Shown here: piece by piece, positions 54,730 through 62,977 of the stretch
Layout of the letters: each line of letters starts with the position of its first letter
How positions within the stretch are numbered: position 1 is the first letter of the stretch
Assembly (NCBI RefSeq): GCF_016863275.1
Contig: NZ_BOOO01000013.1
Span: 124,001 to 188,000, forward strand
Reading direction: 5' to 3'
Length of the DNA: 64,000 nucleotides
Origin: Planotetraspora mira
GTDB taxonomy: Bacteria; Actinomycetota; Actinomycetes; Streptosporangiales; Streptosporangiaceae
Made by a program: the position numbers and the translations under genes
The notes under the pieces: generated by a model
Told to the model about the DNA's origin: nothing
The model's input: the letters and a program-made list of their open reading frames with translations, nothing else
Databases searched by the model: none

Positions 54730-57285
54730 CTATTTCAGGCCGGCGTCGAGAGCGGTGGTCAGGGATCCGGTGTCTCCGGACATCTCCCAGATCATCGCGC
54801 CGAGCAGCCCCTTGCTCTTCAGCCACGCGGTCTTGCGGCCGATCGACCAGGCGTCGTCGAAACTCCACCACTGGCCGCCGTTTCCGGTGAAGCAGTAAGT
54901 GGCGACCGCCTGCTCGTCATGCCGTACGGTGCAGCCGGGCACGCCGGACACCAGGTTCGAGTACCCGCGGGTACCGGCCTCCTCGGCGAACTGTCCGGGA
55001 GCCGCTCCGCCCGCCGCCTGCCACTCGCCGGACCTTCCGCCGTCGGCGACGCCCTGCCAGCCCCGCCCGTAGTAGGCGAGGCCGATGGTGAGTTTGCGTG
55101 GGTTCACTCCGGCCTGGAGGTAGGAGTTCACCGCGTTCTCCACACTGAAATGGAACGAGTACGGATCGTCGGCGTCGGCGTAGAGGTTGCCCTGGTGCCC
55201 CGTCCTGCCGGGCTCCCACGAATTGTCGCTTCCGGCGCCGTGGAAGTCGTAGCCCTGGATGTTGAAGATGTCCAGGGACTTGGCGACCTGTGGCAGGTCC
55301 CATCCCGCCGCGATCTTCGCCGGGTCGGCCGGGGTGAAGGCGGTGAGCTGGTAGCGCTTGCCCGTCTCCGTGGTCAGGGCGTCGAGTTGCCTGCGGAACT
55401 CGGCGATCAGAAGGGTGTTGTTCGCCTTGTCGTTCGGGCTGACGTGGTTGCCCGGATGGCCGTCCGAGCCTGGCCACTCCCAGTCGAGGTCGATGCCGTC
55501 GAAGATCCCGGCCGCGCTGCCCGGCCCGCCCGCGCTGTTGTACACCGGCAGGTTGCCCTTGATGTACATGTCGATGCACGAGCTGACGAACTTCCTGCGG
55601 GACGCGTCGGTGGCCGCCACATCGGAGAAGTACTTGGAGTAGGTCCACCCGCCGATCGAGATGAGCACCTTCAGGTTCGGGTACTTGGCCTTGAGCTTGC
55701 GCAGCTGGTTGAAGTTGCCGCGCAGCGCCTCCCAGCCGGTGTCGCCGACCCCGTCGACGGACTGCGCCGCGCTCATCGGCCTGCCGTAGTCGGCGTCGGC
55801 GTCGCCCGAGCCGTCACCCTGGTTGGGATCCTGCGGGTTGGCCGTGGTGCCCTTGGTGACACCGTTCAGGCAGGTCAGGTTGACCGGGTCGATGTTGGCG
55901 AAGGCGTAGTTGAGGTGGGTCAGCTTCGCCGCCGCGCCCGTGGTGTCGAGGTTGCGGACGAAGTACTGCCTGCCGTAGATGCCCCACTGCACGAAGTAGC
56001 CCACCCGGGCGTACCCGCTGCCGATGATGTCGCCGGTGGAGGCCGTCACGGTGTTGCTCGGCGCCGAGGTGTTGTCGTACAGGTCGCGGGCGCGGACCTG
56101 GAAGGTGTACTGGGTGGACGGCGACAGCCCGGACACCGTGGTGGTGGTGCCGGCCACGGTCGTGGTGAGCGTGCCGCCCACGTAGACGTCGTAGCCCGCG
56201 ACGCCCTTGTCGTCGGTCGAGGCGTTCCACGCGAGCGCGACCGTCGACGACGTCGTCCCGGTGCTGCGCAGGTTCGCCGGAGCCGTCGGCGGCTGGGTGT
56301 CGTCGGCCGGGTTGTTCGTCCGGACGGCCAGTGCGGCGCTCGCGGCGGACAGACCGCCCTTGCGGTCCCTCGCCTTGACGGTGAAGGAGTAGGCCGTGTT
56401 CGGGGACAGTCCCGTGACCGTGGTGGAGGTCCCGGCCACCGTCATGGCGAGGGCCGCGCCGTTGTAGACCTCGTAGCCGGTGATCGGCAGGCTCCCCGGG
56501 GTCGCGGCGTCCCAGGCCAGGGAGACGGTCCTGGTGGTCTTGACGGGTGAGCGCATGTTCGCCGGCGCCCCGGGCGGCGAGTCCGCCGAACCGTCGCACT
56601 TCGCGTCGTTGACCCGGCAATTCGTGGCCTGCGCCGCGGAACTGAGCGTGAACGCCGGGCTGTACGGCTCGGTCGAACCGTGGGCCGCCACCGTGGTGTT
56701 GTAGAAGGCGGGGTTCAGCGTCACCTGACGGCCTGTCTGGCTCAGCGTGCCGTTCTGCGCCGCGCTCGCGGTGACGCCCGCGGGCAGTTCGAAGGTGATC
56801 GACCAGCCGTTGAGGGCGGCGCCGGAGTTGTTCTTCACCACGAACTTCGCCTGAGTGCCGTTGGCCGAGTACGTCGCCGTGAGCGGGGCCGGCGGGGGAG
56901 CGGGATCGCCGGTGCCGTCACAGCGGGCGCCGTCGATGGTGCAGCCGGCCGGCTGGGCCGCCGCGCTGAGGGTGAACGTGGGGCTGTACGGCTCGGTGTT
57001 CCCGTTCGCCCGGACGGTGTCGATGTAGAAGGCGGGGGTCAACGTGACATGGGTCCCGGCCTGCGAGGTCGTCGCGTTCTGGGCGTTGCTCACGGTCACC
57101 CCGGCCGGCAGGTCGAACTCGATCGACCAGCTGCTGATCGCGGAGGCGCCCGGGTTGCTCACCACGAACTTCCCCTGGGTGCCGTTCAGGGTGAAGGTGG
57201 CGATCAGGCGGTCGGCGGCGGAGGCGGGGGAGGCCAGGGCGATCGCCAGGACGATTACCGACAACACGGCGGCTAATCGGCGCAT
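54730..57285 (-). CDS. Modular secreted chitinase, GH18
   Basis: 851 aa. Signal peptide about 1-24 (LALASPASAA end). Two carbohydrate-binding modules of CBM2 type follow in tandem (about 25-128 and 135-235; both with GTQ.KFVV, SWSIEFDLPAGV / GWSITFELPAGV, and TEPYSPTF). Two fibronectin III domains (about 240-330 and 335-425) lead to the GH18 domain. Its catalytic motif is GIFDGIDLDWEWPG (DGxDxDxE) with SIGGWTYSKYF and MIWEMSGD at the C-end. AAGGAAG precedes the ATG. A palindrome sits just upstream. Confidence 0.95.
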   Translation of the reverse strand: MRRLAAVLSVIVLAIALASPASAADRLIATFTLNGTQGKFVVSNPGASAISSWSIEFDLPAGVTVSNAQNATTSQAGTHVTLTPAFYIDTVRANGNTEPYSPTFTLSAAAQPAGCTIDGARCDGTGDPAPPPAPLTATYSANGTQAKFVVKNNSGAALNGWSITFELPAGVTASAAQNGTLSQTGRQVTLNPAFYNTTVAAHGSTEPYSPAFTLSSAAQATNCRVNDAKCDGSADSPPGAPANMRSPVKTTRTVSLAWDAATPGSLPITGYEVYNGAALAMTVAGTSTTVTGLSPNTAYSFTVKARDRKGGLSAASAALAVRTNNPADDTQPPTAPANLRSTGTTSSTVALAWNASTDDKGVAGYDVYVGGTLTTTVAGTTTTVSGLSPSTQYTFQVRARDLYDNTSAPSNTVTASTGDIIGSGYARVGYFVQWGIYGRQYFVRNLDTTGAAAKLTHLNYAFANIDPVNLTCLNGVTKGTTANPQDPNQGDGSGDADADYGRPMSAAQSVDGVGDTGWEALRGNFNQLRKLKAKYPNLKVLISIGGWTYSKYFSDVAATDASRRKFVSSCIDMYIKGNLPVYNSAGGPGSAAGIFDGIDLDWEWPGSDGHPGNHVSPNDKANNTLLIAEFRRQLDALTTETGKRYQLTAFTPADPAKIAAGWDLPQVAKSLDIFNIQGYDFHGAGSDNSWEPGRTGHQGNLYADADDPYSFHFSVENAVNSYLQAGVNPRKLTIGLAYYGRGWQGVADGGRSGEWQAAGGAAPGQFAEEAGTRGYSNLVSGVPGCTVRHDEQAVATYCFTGNGGQWWSFDDAWSIGRKTAWLKSKGLLGAMIWEMSGDTGSLTTALDAGLK

Positions 57286-57303
57286 GTGGAAGCACTTCCT
57301 TAC

Positions 57304-57316
57304 AGGAAAGTTTCCT
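57304..57316. promoter_or_regulatory. Chitinase promoter palindrome AGGAAAGTTTCCT
   Basis: A perfect 13-bp palindrome, 18 nt before the chitinase ATG and extended to TACAGGAAAGTTTCCTAAC. Similar A+T-centred palindromes of the GGAAA/TTTCC kind have been linked, as I recall, with ROK-family control of chitosan/chitin genes in streptomycetes. The match to a named operator is unverified. Confidence 0.55.
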
Positions 57317-57371
57317 AACAATTGCGCGGATCGTAATCCCGGCTCCTTCTCCAGGCAAGGCCCAAAACAGA

Positions 57372-57405
57372 GCGCCGCCTCCGCCTGTACGGCGGGAGGC
57401 GGCGC
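57372..57405 (-). terminator. Hairpin after the GerW-like gene
   Basis: GCGCCGCCTCCGC pairs with GCGGGAGGCGGCGC (one-base bulge) around a 7-nt loop. On the minus strand it is followed by CTGTTTTGG. It terminates the GerW-like gene before the chitinase promoter. Confidence 0.65.
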
Positions 57406-57417
57406 CGGCCGGCGAGA

Positions 57418-57840
57418 TCAGCGACCGCGACGCGTCACACCGTGGGTGCCCGCGCGTGCCCTGGCCCTGCCGCGGACGATCGCCCACAGAGTGAGCAGGG
57501 CCACGACCGCGACGATCTGCCCCCCGACCACGAGGCGGTTGACGTCGAGAGCCGGCTCCCAGCGGACCTTGCCCTCCTTGATGACGTAGACGCCCGCCGG
57601 GGTCGCGGCCAGGCCGAAGCCCGCCCCCGCCCCCTCGGCGTGCCGATCGCCCGCATGCTCCCCGTCCGTGACGGGATCGCCGGGAAGCGCGCTCGGGCCG
57701 GCGCCCCCGCCTCCTCCGCCACCTGCGGCGATCCTGGCGACCGGGATGACCGTCACGCCGTCCACGGTGATCGGCTCCCCGAAGACCCGTTGAACCGTCA
57801 CGTTGTCGTGGATCCGCGAGATCAGTTTCATGACCTCCAT
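57418..57840 (-). CDS. GerW/YtfJ-family spore-associated protein
   Basis: 140 aa. The N-terminal VQRVFGEPITVDGVTVIPVARIAAGGGGGGGAG is the GerW/YtfJ signature, followed by GFGLAATPAGVYVIKEGKVRWEPALDVNRLV. A C-terminal hydrophobic stretch (about 105-124) and an arginine-rich tail suggest membrane attachment. GerW is a germination protein in Bacillus; in actinomycetes the role is unproven. The start could also be the ATG three codons later. AAGGGAG precedes the first ATG. Confidence 0.8.
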   Translation of the reverse strand: MEVMKLISRIHDNVTVQRVFGEPITVDGVTVIPVARIAAGGGGGGGAGPSALPGDPVTDGEHAGDRHAEGAGAGFGLAATPAGVYVIKEGKVRWEPALDVNRLVVGGQIVAVVALLTLWAIVRGRARARAGTHGVTRRGR

Positions 57841-58042
57841 GGCTTGACTCCCTTCGTAGGACCCGCGCCCCCATGGTCGTCGGTGGCGCGTTCCCGCGGA
57901 AGAGCGCCCTTCTCCGGCACCGCCGGGGGCGTGCGGATCACCCCGGGAATGTTTGACCGGACGTTGATCGACTGGTCGTAGATCATGCGGTCTGTGGTGC
58001 TTACTGTCGATCTCGTACTGTTATTAGCGTTGGGGGAAGATC

Positions 58043-58447
58043 ATGCCTTTCTGTGCCGTCATCGTGGCCGGCGTCCTGCTTGCCACGGGTTCTGGAACAT
58101 CCGCCGACCCGGCCCCGGCCGTGGACGCGCAGGGCGTCGTCTCCGCGCCGGAGGCCGCGTCCGGTCCCGTCCGGGGTGTGTTGTCGCAGCTCGCCTGGAT
58201 CGACGACCCCATGCCGACCTTCCCCGACGCGGCCGCGCTCCACGCGCCCACGCCACAGGACGTCGTGGTCGTGTGGCCGCCGGCCGACGGCACTGTGCCC
58301 GGAAGCCAGACGCTCATCCTAGACATCAAAGGCCACCAGCACGCGTCGTCGTGGTCCTCCGACGATTCCGACGGGTCCAGTTCGTCCGATGACTTCGGCT
58401 TCGACGGATCGGGAACGGATGACGCCGGCACGGGCTACGCGCACTGA
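58043..58447 (+). CDS. Small secreted protein with acidic Ser/Asp/Gly tail
   Basis: 134 aa. A short signal-like N-terminus (MPFCAVIVAGVLLATGSGTSA) is followed by a low-complexity Ala/Pro/Val region and a last 35 residues made almost only of Ser, Asp and Gly. GGGGGAAGATC lies directly before the ATG. No family recognised. It is divergent from the GerW-like gene across about 200 bp, suggesting but not proving joint regulation. Confidence 0.55.
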   Translation: MPFCAVIVAGVLLATGSGTSADPAPAVDAQGVVSAPEAASGPVRGVLSQLAWIDDPMPTFPDAAALHAPTPQDVVVVWPPADGTVPGSQTLILDIKGHQHASSWSSDDSDGSSSSDDFGFDGSGTDDAGTGYAH

Positions 58448-58472
58448 GGCCCGCGGCATCGTCCGAACCGTT

Positions 58473-59435
58473 TCAGCTCCAGGCCAGCGAGCCGCGCCGG
58501 GCCCAGTAGAGGTCCGGATCCTCGGTCATCGCGGCCAGTCGCCCTTCCAGCCCGTCGTCCCACGGGACCGTGACGGACGCCAGGTTGTCCCGCAGTTGGG
58601 CCGTGGACGCCGCGCCGCTCAGCACGGTCGTGACCCACGGCCGCGCGAGCACGGCGGCGAGCGCCAGCGCGTCCGCCGGGACGCCCTGTTCCCGGGCGGC
58701 CGCCGCGAGTGCCGCGGGCGCCGCGCGGGGCGTCAGCCGGCCGTTCGCCACGCCCTCCTTGACGATCACGCCGAGCCCGGCCGCGTGCGCCCGGGACAGG
58801 GCGGGTCCCGCTGAGCGCTCCAGCAGATTCCAGGTCGACTGCACCGTGTCGAAGACCCCGGTGTCCACCGCCCGGTCGATGGTCTCCGCCTGCCGCGGGC
58901 CCGTGGTCGACAGCCCGACCGCGACGCCCTCCGCCCGCAGGGTGCTCAACGAGCCGAGGACGTCATCGTCGTCGAGCACTCCACTCTCCACGGTCGCAGA
59001 ATGGATCTGGTAGAGCGACAGGTGCTCGCCGAGCAGTTCGAGTGTCTCGTCGAGCTGGCGGTGCAGCCGTTCGGCGGACAGGTCCTTGACCTCGTGGCGC
59101 TCCGCGTCCACCCGCCAGTCGCCGACGTATTCGTATCCCCACTTCGACCCGATCGTCGCGGCGCCCGGGGCGATCCCCCTGTCGTGCAGCCAGCCGGCGA
59201 GGAACTCCTCCGCCCTGCCGTACGAGCGGGCGGCGTCGAAGTAGCGCACTCCCGCGGCCCATGCGGCGTCGAGCACGGCCCAGCTCCGCGCGCGCATCGC
59301 GGCCACGCTCCGGTCCTCGCCGAGGTCCTCGTCGCGGCCGAGCGTGATGTAGGCCGGGCGGCCGACCGCGGCCAGGCCGAAGCCGACCGAGGTGACCCCC
59401 AGTCTCGTACGGCCGAGCGGATGTTCAGCGAGCAT
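58473..59435 (-). CDS. Aldo/keto reductase
   Basis: 320-aa NADPH-type (alpha/beta)8 reductase. GFGLAAVGRPAYITLG and GVRYFDAARSYGRAEEFLAGWL hold the catalytic Asp and Tyr; IGSKWGYEY holds the catalytic Lys; LYQIHSATVES the His. GLSTTGPRQAETIDRAV belongs to the cofactor site. Substrate unknown. I chose the second ATG (MLAEHPLGR), which has AGGA at good spacing; another ATG two codons upstream overlaps the glpK stop. Likely translated from the gylR-glpK transcript. Confidence 0.88.
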   Translation of the reverse strand: MLAEHPLGRTRLGVTSVGFGLAAVGRPAYITLGRDEDLGEDRSVAAMRARSWAVLDAAWAAGVRYFDAARSYGRAEEFLAGWLHDRGIAPGAATIGSKWGYEYVGDWRVDAERHEVKDLSAERLHRQLDETLELLGEHLSLYQIHSATVESGVLDDDDVLGSLSTLRAEGVAVGLSTTGPRQAETIDRAVDTGVFDTVQSTWNLLERSAGPALSRAHAAGLGVIVKEGVANGRLTPRAAPAALAAAAREQGVPADALALAAVLARPWVTTVLSGAASTAQLRDNLASVTVPWDDGLEGRLAAMTEDPDLYWARRGSLAWS

Positions 59436-59437
59436 GG

Positions 59438-60949
59438 TCATTCCTCGTGCGGTTTGATCCAGTCGAAGGTGCGCTCGACCGCGCGCTGCCAGCTGTCGTA
59501 CTCGCGGGCGCGGAGCGCCGGATCCATGGCCGGCAGCCACTGGGCGGCGCGGTGCCAGTTGCGGCGCAGACCTTCGAGGTCGGGCCAGTAGCCGACGGCG
59601 AGCCCGGCGGCGTAGGCGGCGCCGAGGGACACCGTCTCGGCGACCATGGGCCGGACCACCGGCACGTTCAGCACGTCGGCGATGAACTGCATGAGCAGGT
59701 TGTTCGCGGTCATGCCGCCGTCGACGTTGAGGGTCCGCAGGTTCAGTCCGGAGTCGGCGTTCATCGCGTCGACGACCTCGCGGGTCTGCCACCCCGTCGC
59801 CTCCAGGACGGCCCGGGCCAGATGCCCCTTGGTGATGTAGGAGGTGAGGCCGACGATGATGCCGCGCGCCTCGCTGCGCCAGTGGGGGGCGAACAACCCG
59901 GAGAAGGCGGGCACGATGTAGCAGCCGCCGTTGTCGTCGACGGTCCTGGCCATCGTCTCGATCTCGGGGGCGGTGCCGATGAGTCCCAGCCCGTCCCGGA
60001 ACCACTGGACGAGTGCCCCGGTGATCGCGATGGACCCCTCCAGCGCGTAGACGGCGGGCTCGTCGCCGATCTGGTAGCCGACGGTGGTCAGCAGGCCGTG
60101 GGTGGAGCGGATGGGCTCATGGCCGGTGTTGAGCAGCAGGAAGCTGCCCGTGCCGTACGTGCACTTGGCCTCGCCGACGGCGAAGCAGGTCTGCCCGAAC
60201 AGCGCCGCCTGCTGGTCGCCGAGGGCGGCCGCGATGCGCACGCCGGGCATGACGCGCGTGGCCGCGCCGTACGTCTGGGCCGACGGCCGGATCTCCGGCA
60301 ACATGGCGCGGGGCACACCGAAGAAGTCCAGGAGCGTGTCGTCCCAGCTCAGAGTGTTTATGTTCATCAGGAGCGTGCGGCTCGCGTTGGTCACGTCGGT
60401 GACGTGCACGCCCCCGTCGGGGCCGCCGGTGAGCTTCCAGATGAGCCAGCTCTCCATCGTGCCGAACAGGACGTCGCCCCGCTCGGCACGCTCCCGCAGG
60501 CCGGGGGTGTGGTCGAGCAGCCAGCGGATGGTCGGGGCCGAGAAGTAGGTGGCGACGTGGAGGCCGCAGAGTTCCTCGACGATGTACGCGTCGGGGCGGC
60601 GGGACAGCTCCTCCACCAGCATGTCGGTGCGGGTGTCCTGCCAGACGACGGCCCGGGTGACGGGGATCCCTGTGTGGCGGTCCCATAACACCGTCGTCTC
60701 CCGCTGGTTCGCGATGCCGACGGCGGCCACCTCCCCGGAGCCGATCCCGGCCTGCGCGAGCGCCTTCGGACCGATCTGCTCCAGGTTGCGCCAGATCTCG
60801 GTGGCGTCGTGCTCCACCCAGCCCGGACGCGGGAAGTGCTGCTTGTGCTCGCGCTGCGTCACCGACACCAGGCGGCCGCCGTGGTCGAAGAGGATGCAGC
60901 GGGTCGAGGTCGTTCCCTGGTCGATGGACATCACATAACGCTCAGCCAC
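59438..60949 (-). CDS. glpK: Glycerol kinase (copy 1)
   Basis: 503 aa; phosphorylates glycerol to sn-glycerol 3-phosphate. Signatures are [51 protein letters not shown], and [14 protein letters not shown] with [12 protein letters not shown] start with GGGAGGACACC upstream. It follows the IclR-type gene by 57 nt on the same strand and is coupled with the aldo/keto reductase gene. About half the residues I compared differ from the second kinase. Confidence 0.95.
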   Translation of the reverse strand: MAERYVMSIDQGTTSTRCILFDHGGRLVSVTQREHKQHFPRPGWVEHDATEIWRNLEQIGPKALAQAGIGSGEVAAVGIANQRETTVLWDRHTGIPVTRAVVWQDTRTDMLVEELSRRPDAYIVEELCGLHVATYFSAPTIRWLLDHTPGLRERAERGDVLFGTMESWLIWKLTGGPDGGVHVTDVTNASRTLLMNINTLSWDDTLLDFFGVPRAMLPEIRPSAQTYGAATRVMPGVRIAAALGDQQAALFGQTCFAVGEAKCTYGTGSFLLLNTGHEPIRSTHGLLTTVGYQIGDEPAVYALEGSIAITGALVQWFRDGLGLIGTAPEIETMARTVDDNGGCYIVPAFSGLFAPHWRSEARGIIVGLTSYITKGHLARAVLEATGWQTREVVDAMNADSGLNLRTLNVDGGMTANNLLMQFIADVLNVPVVRPMVAETVSLGAAYAAGLAVGYWPDLEGLRRNWHRAAQWLPAMDPALRAREYDSWQRAVERTFDWIKPHEE

Positions 60950-61006
60950 GGTGTCCTCCCTCCGTGTCAGGCGGGCAGCGGATTTCACCGGGTTCTCCGA
61001 GCGAGA

Positions 61007-61774
61007 TCACCAGCGAGGGGCTCCGAGATCGCGCGACACCGCCCGCGCGGCGTCGCGTACGAAGGTCACGAGATCGGGCCGAGGGCGGTTGTGCGGATCG
61101 CACAGCCGCTCGATAGGCCCGGAGATCCCCATGGCGCCGACGACCAGGCCGCCGTATCCGCGGATCGGGGCGGCCACGCTCGCCTCTCCCACGGTCGTCT
61201 CCTCGACGTCGGCGGCCCAGCCGACCTCGCGGATGCCGGACAGGGCGCGGGTGAGCTCCTTGGCCGTACGGATCGTGCGGCGGCTGAACGGCTCGAGGTC
61301 GCCGTCGGGTACGGCCGCGGCGGCGTTGGCGTCGTAGGCGAGCAGAACCTTGCCCATGGCCGTCGCGTGCATGGGCAGCAGCACGCCGACGTCCAGCGTC
61401 TGGAGGGTGTCGTCGGGCCGGAAGACGTGGTGCACCACGAGGAGCTTGCCCTGCAGATGGGTGCCGATCCGCACGGCCTCGCCGCTGCGGGCCGCGAGCG
61501 CGTCGGCCCAGTTGATCGCGCGGGACCGCAGCTCGTTGACGTCAAGGTAGCTGGTGCCGAGGTGCAGCAACGCGGCGCCGAGCTGGTACTTGCCGGTCGC
61601 CTCGTCCTGCTCCACGAAGCCGACCATCTGGAGCGTGCGCAGGATGCCGTGCGCCGTGCCTCGGGCGAGGCCCAGCGAGTTGGCGATCTCGCTGAGGCCG
61701 AGCCGCCCTGACCCCTGGGCGAGCAGGCGCAGGATGGCGGCTGCTCGCTCGATGGACTGAACTGGACCGGGCAT
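61007..61774 (-). CDS. IclR-family regulator, GylR-like
   Basis: 255 aa. HTH: VQSIERAAAILRLLAQGSGRLGLSEIANSLGLARGTAHGILRTLQMVGFVEQ. The effector domain has LLPMHATAMGKVLLAYDANA and VGEASVAAPIRGYGGLVVGAMGISGPIERL. The linkage with glpF and two glpK genes matches Streptomyces gylR, repressor of the glycerol operon. The ATG lies 7 nt after a -10 TACGAT with no Shine-Dalgarno, so the mRNA is leaderless. Confidence 0.9.
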   Translation of the reverse strand: MPGPVQSIERAAAILRLLAQGSGRLGLSEIANSLGLARGTAHGILRTLQMVGFVEQDEATGKYQLGAALLHLGTSYLDVNELRSRAINWADALAARSGEAVRIGTHLQGKLLVVHHVFRPDDTLQTLDVGVLLPMHATAMGKVLLAYDANAAAAVPDGDLEPFSRRTIRTAKELTRALSGIREVGWAADVEETTVGEASVAAPIRGYGGLVVGAMGISGPIERLCDPHNRPRPDLVTFVRDAARAVSRDLGAPRW

Positions 61775-62082
61775 GGAGCGGATCGTATCTCCGGCGAAAA
61801 GCGTTCGACAATGCCGACGCAAGATCTTGGCGTGAGGCTTTACCTCACCGGGTTTACTTCGATGAACGACCGGCCGGGACGTTATAGACGGAAATGAAGT
61901 GGCCTGCGTCACGCAACGAGCCTAATACGGACCACTGAGCCTGACCAGTGTTCGACAATGCCGACACTCATTCGTTGACGTACTTCACAGCGAAGCTTAA
62001 CGTCCCGTTGCATCCCCTGTGGGGGTCCCAATACCACCGCCCGTCCGCGTCATTGGAGGCGGACATGGTCTTAGGAGGAGAC
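61775..62082. promoter_or_regulatory. Divergent glycerol control region with two GylR-type boxes
   Basis: 308 bp without a gene. GTTCGACAATGCCGAC occurs identically at 61803-61818 and 61950-61965, 147 bp apart: one next to the gylR-like promoter, one upstream of glpF. Each is a 15-bp imperfect inverted repeat with TCG/CGA arms. GylR-family control of both promoters is the natural reading. Confidence 0.7.
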
Positions 62083-62922
62083 ATGGCGGAACGGTTCGCA
62101 AACCGAGGGCTGCTGGGCGAGCTGGCGGCCGAGTTCGCGGGGACGCTGATCCTGATCCTCTTCGGCACGGGCGTCGTCGCCCAGGTCGTCGGCGGCGGGA
62201 TCGGCGACCACGACAGCATCGCATGGGCGTGGGGACTCGCGGTCGTCCTCGGTGTCTACACGGCGTCCCGCGTCAGCGGCGCCCATCTCAACCCCGCGGT
62301 GACCGTGGCCCTGGCCGTCTTCAAAGGGTTCTCCTGGCGCAAGGTCCTTCCGTACGCCCTGGCGCAGACCCTCGGCGCGTTCCTCGCGGCGCTGATCGTG
62401 CGATGGAACTACAGCGAGGTCCTGGCCAAGGTCGACCCCGGGCACACCGTCAAGACGCAGGGGGTCTTCTCGACCCTGCCGGGCAACGGCACGCTGCCGG
62501 TCCACATGTGGGGCGGCTTCCGCGACCAGATCATCGGCACCGCCATCCTCCTGTTCCTGATCCTCGCCGTCACCGACGTCCGCAACTCCGCCCCGCTCGC
62601 CAACCTGGCGCCGTTCATCGTCGGCCTGATCGTGGTGGCGATCGGCATGGCCTGGGGGACGAACGCCGGTTACGCGATCAACCCCGCCCGTGACTTCGGC
62701 CCCCGCCTCGCCTCGTTCCTGACGGGGTATGGAACCGCCTGGCGCGACCAGTACGGTGACCTCTATTTCTGGGTGCCGATCGTCGCGCCCCTCATCGGCG
62801 GCGTCATCGGCGCAGGCCTCTACCAACTTCTGGTCGACCGCTTCCTGCCGCGTGAGGGAGCGCCTGAGCCGGGCCGCACCCCGCCGCCGGCCGACTACGA
62901 GGCCGCGACGGCCGCCCGCTGA
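62083..62922 (+). CDS. glpF: Glycerol uptake facilitator
   Basis: 279-aa aquaglyceroporin with six membrane helices and two NPA loops, SGAHLNPAVT and YAINPARDFGPR; the Asp after the second NPAR marks the glycerol-conducting class. LLGELAAEFAGTLILILFGTGVVAQVV is the first helix. AGGAGG lies 5-6 nt before the ATG chosen; the longer upstream frame crosses the control region. The hydrophilic tail is short. It is in operon with the second glpK. Confidence 0.95.
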   Translation: MAERFANRGLLGELAAEFAGTLILILFGTGVVAQVVGGGIGDHDSIAWAWGLAVVLGVYTASRVSGAHLNPAVTVALAVFKGFSWRKVLPYALAQTLGAFLAALIVRWNYSEVLAKVDPGHTVKTQGVFSTLPGNGTLPVHMWGGFRDQIIGTAILLFLILAVTDVRNSAPLANLAPFIVGLIVVAIGMAWGTNAGYAINPARDFGPRLASFLTGYGTAWRDQYGDLYFWVPIVAPLIGGVIGAGLYQLLVDRFLPREGAPEPGRTPPPADYEAATAAR

Positions 62923-62977
62923 TTCCCGACCCGGTATTAGATCGGTGTGACCCCACGACACGAGAGGCAGACGAACG

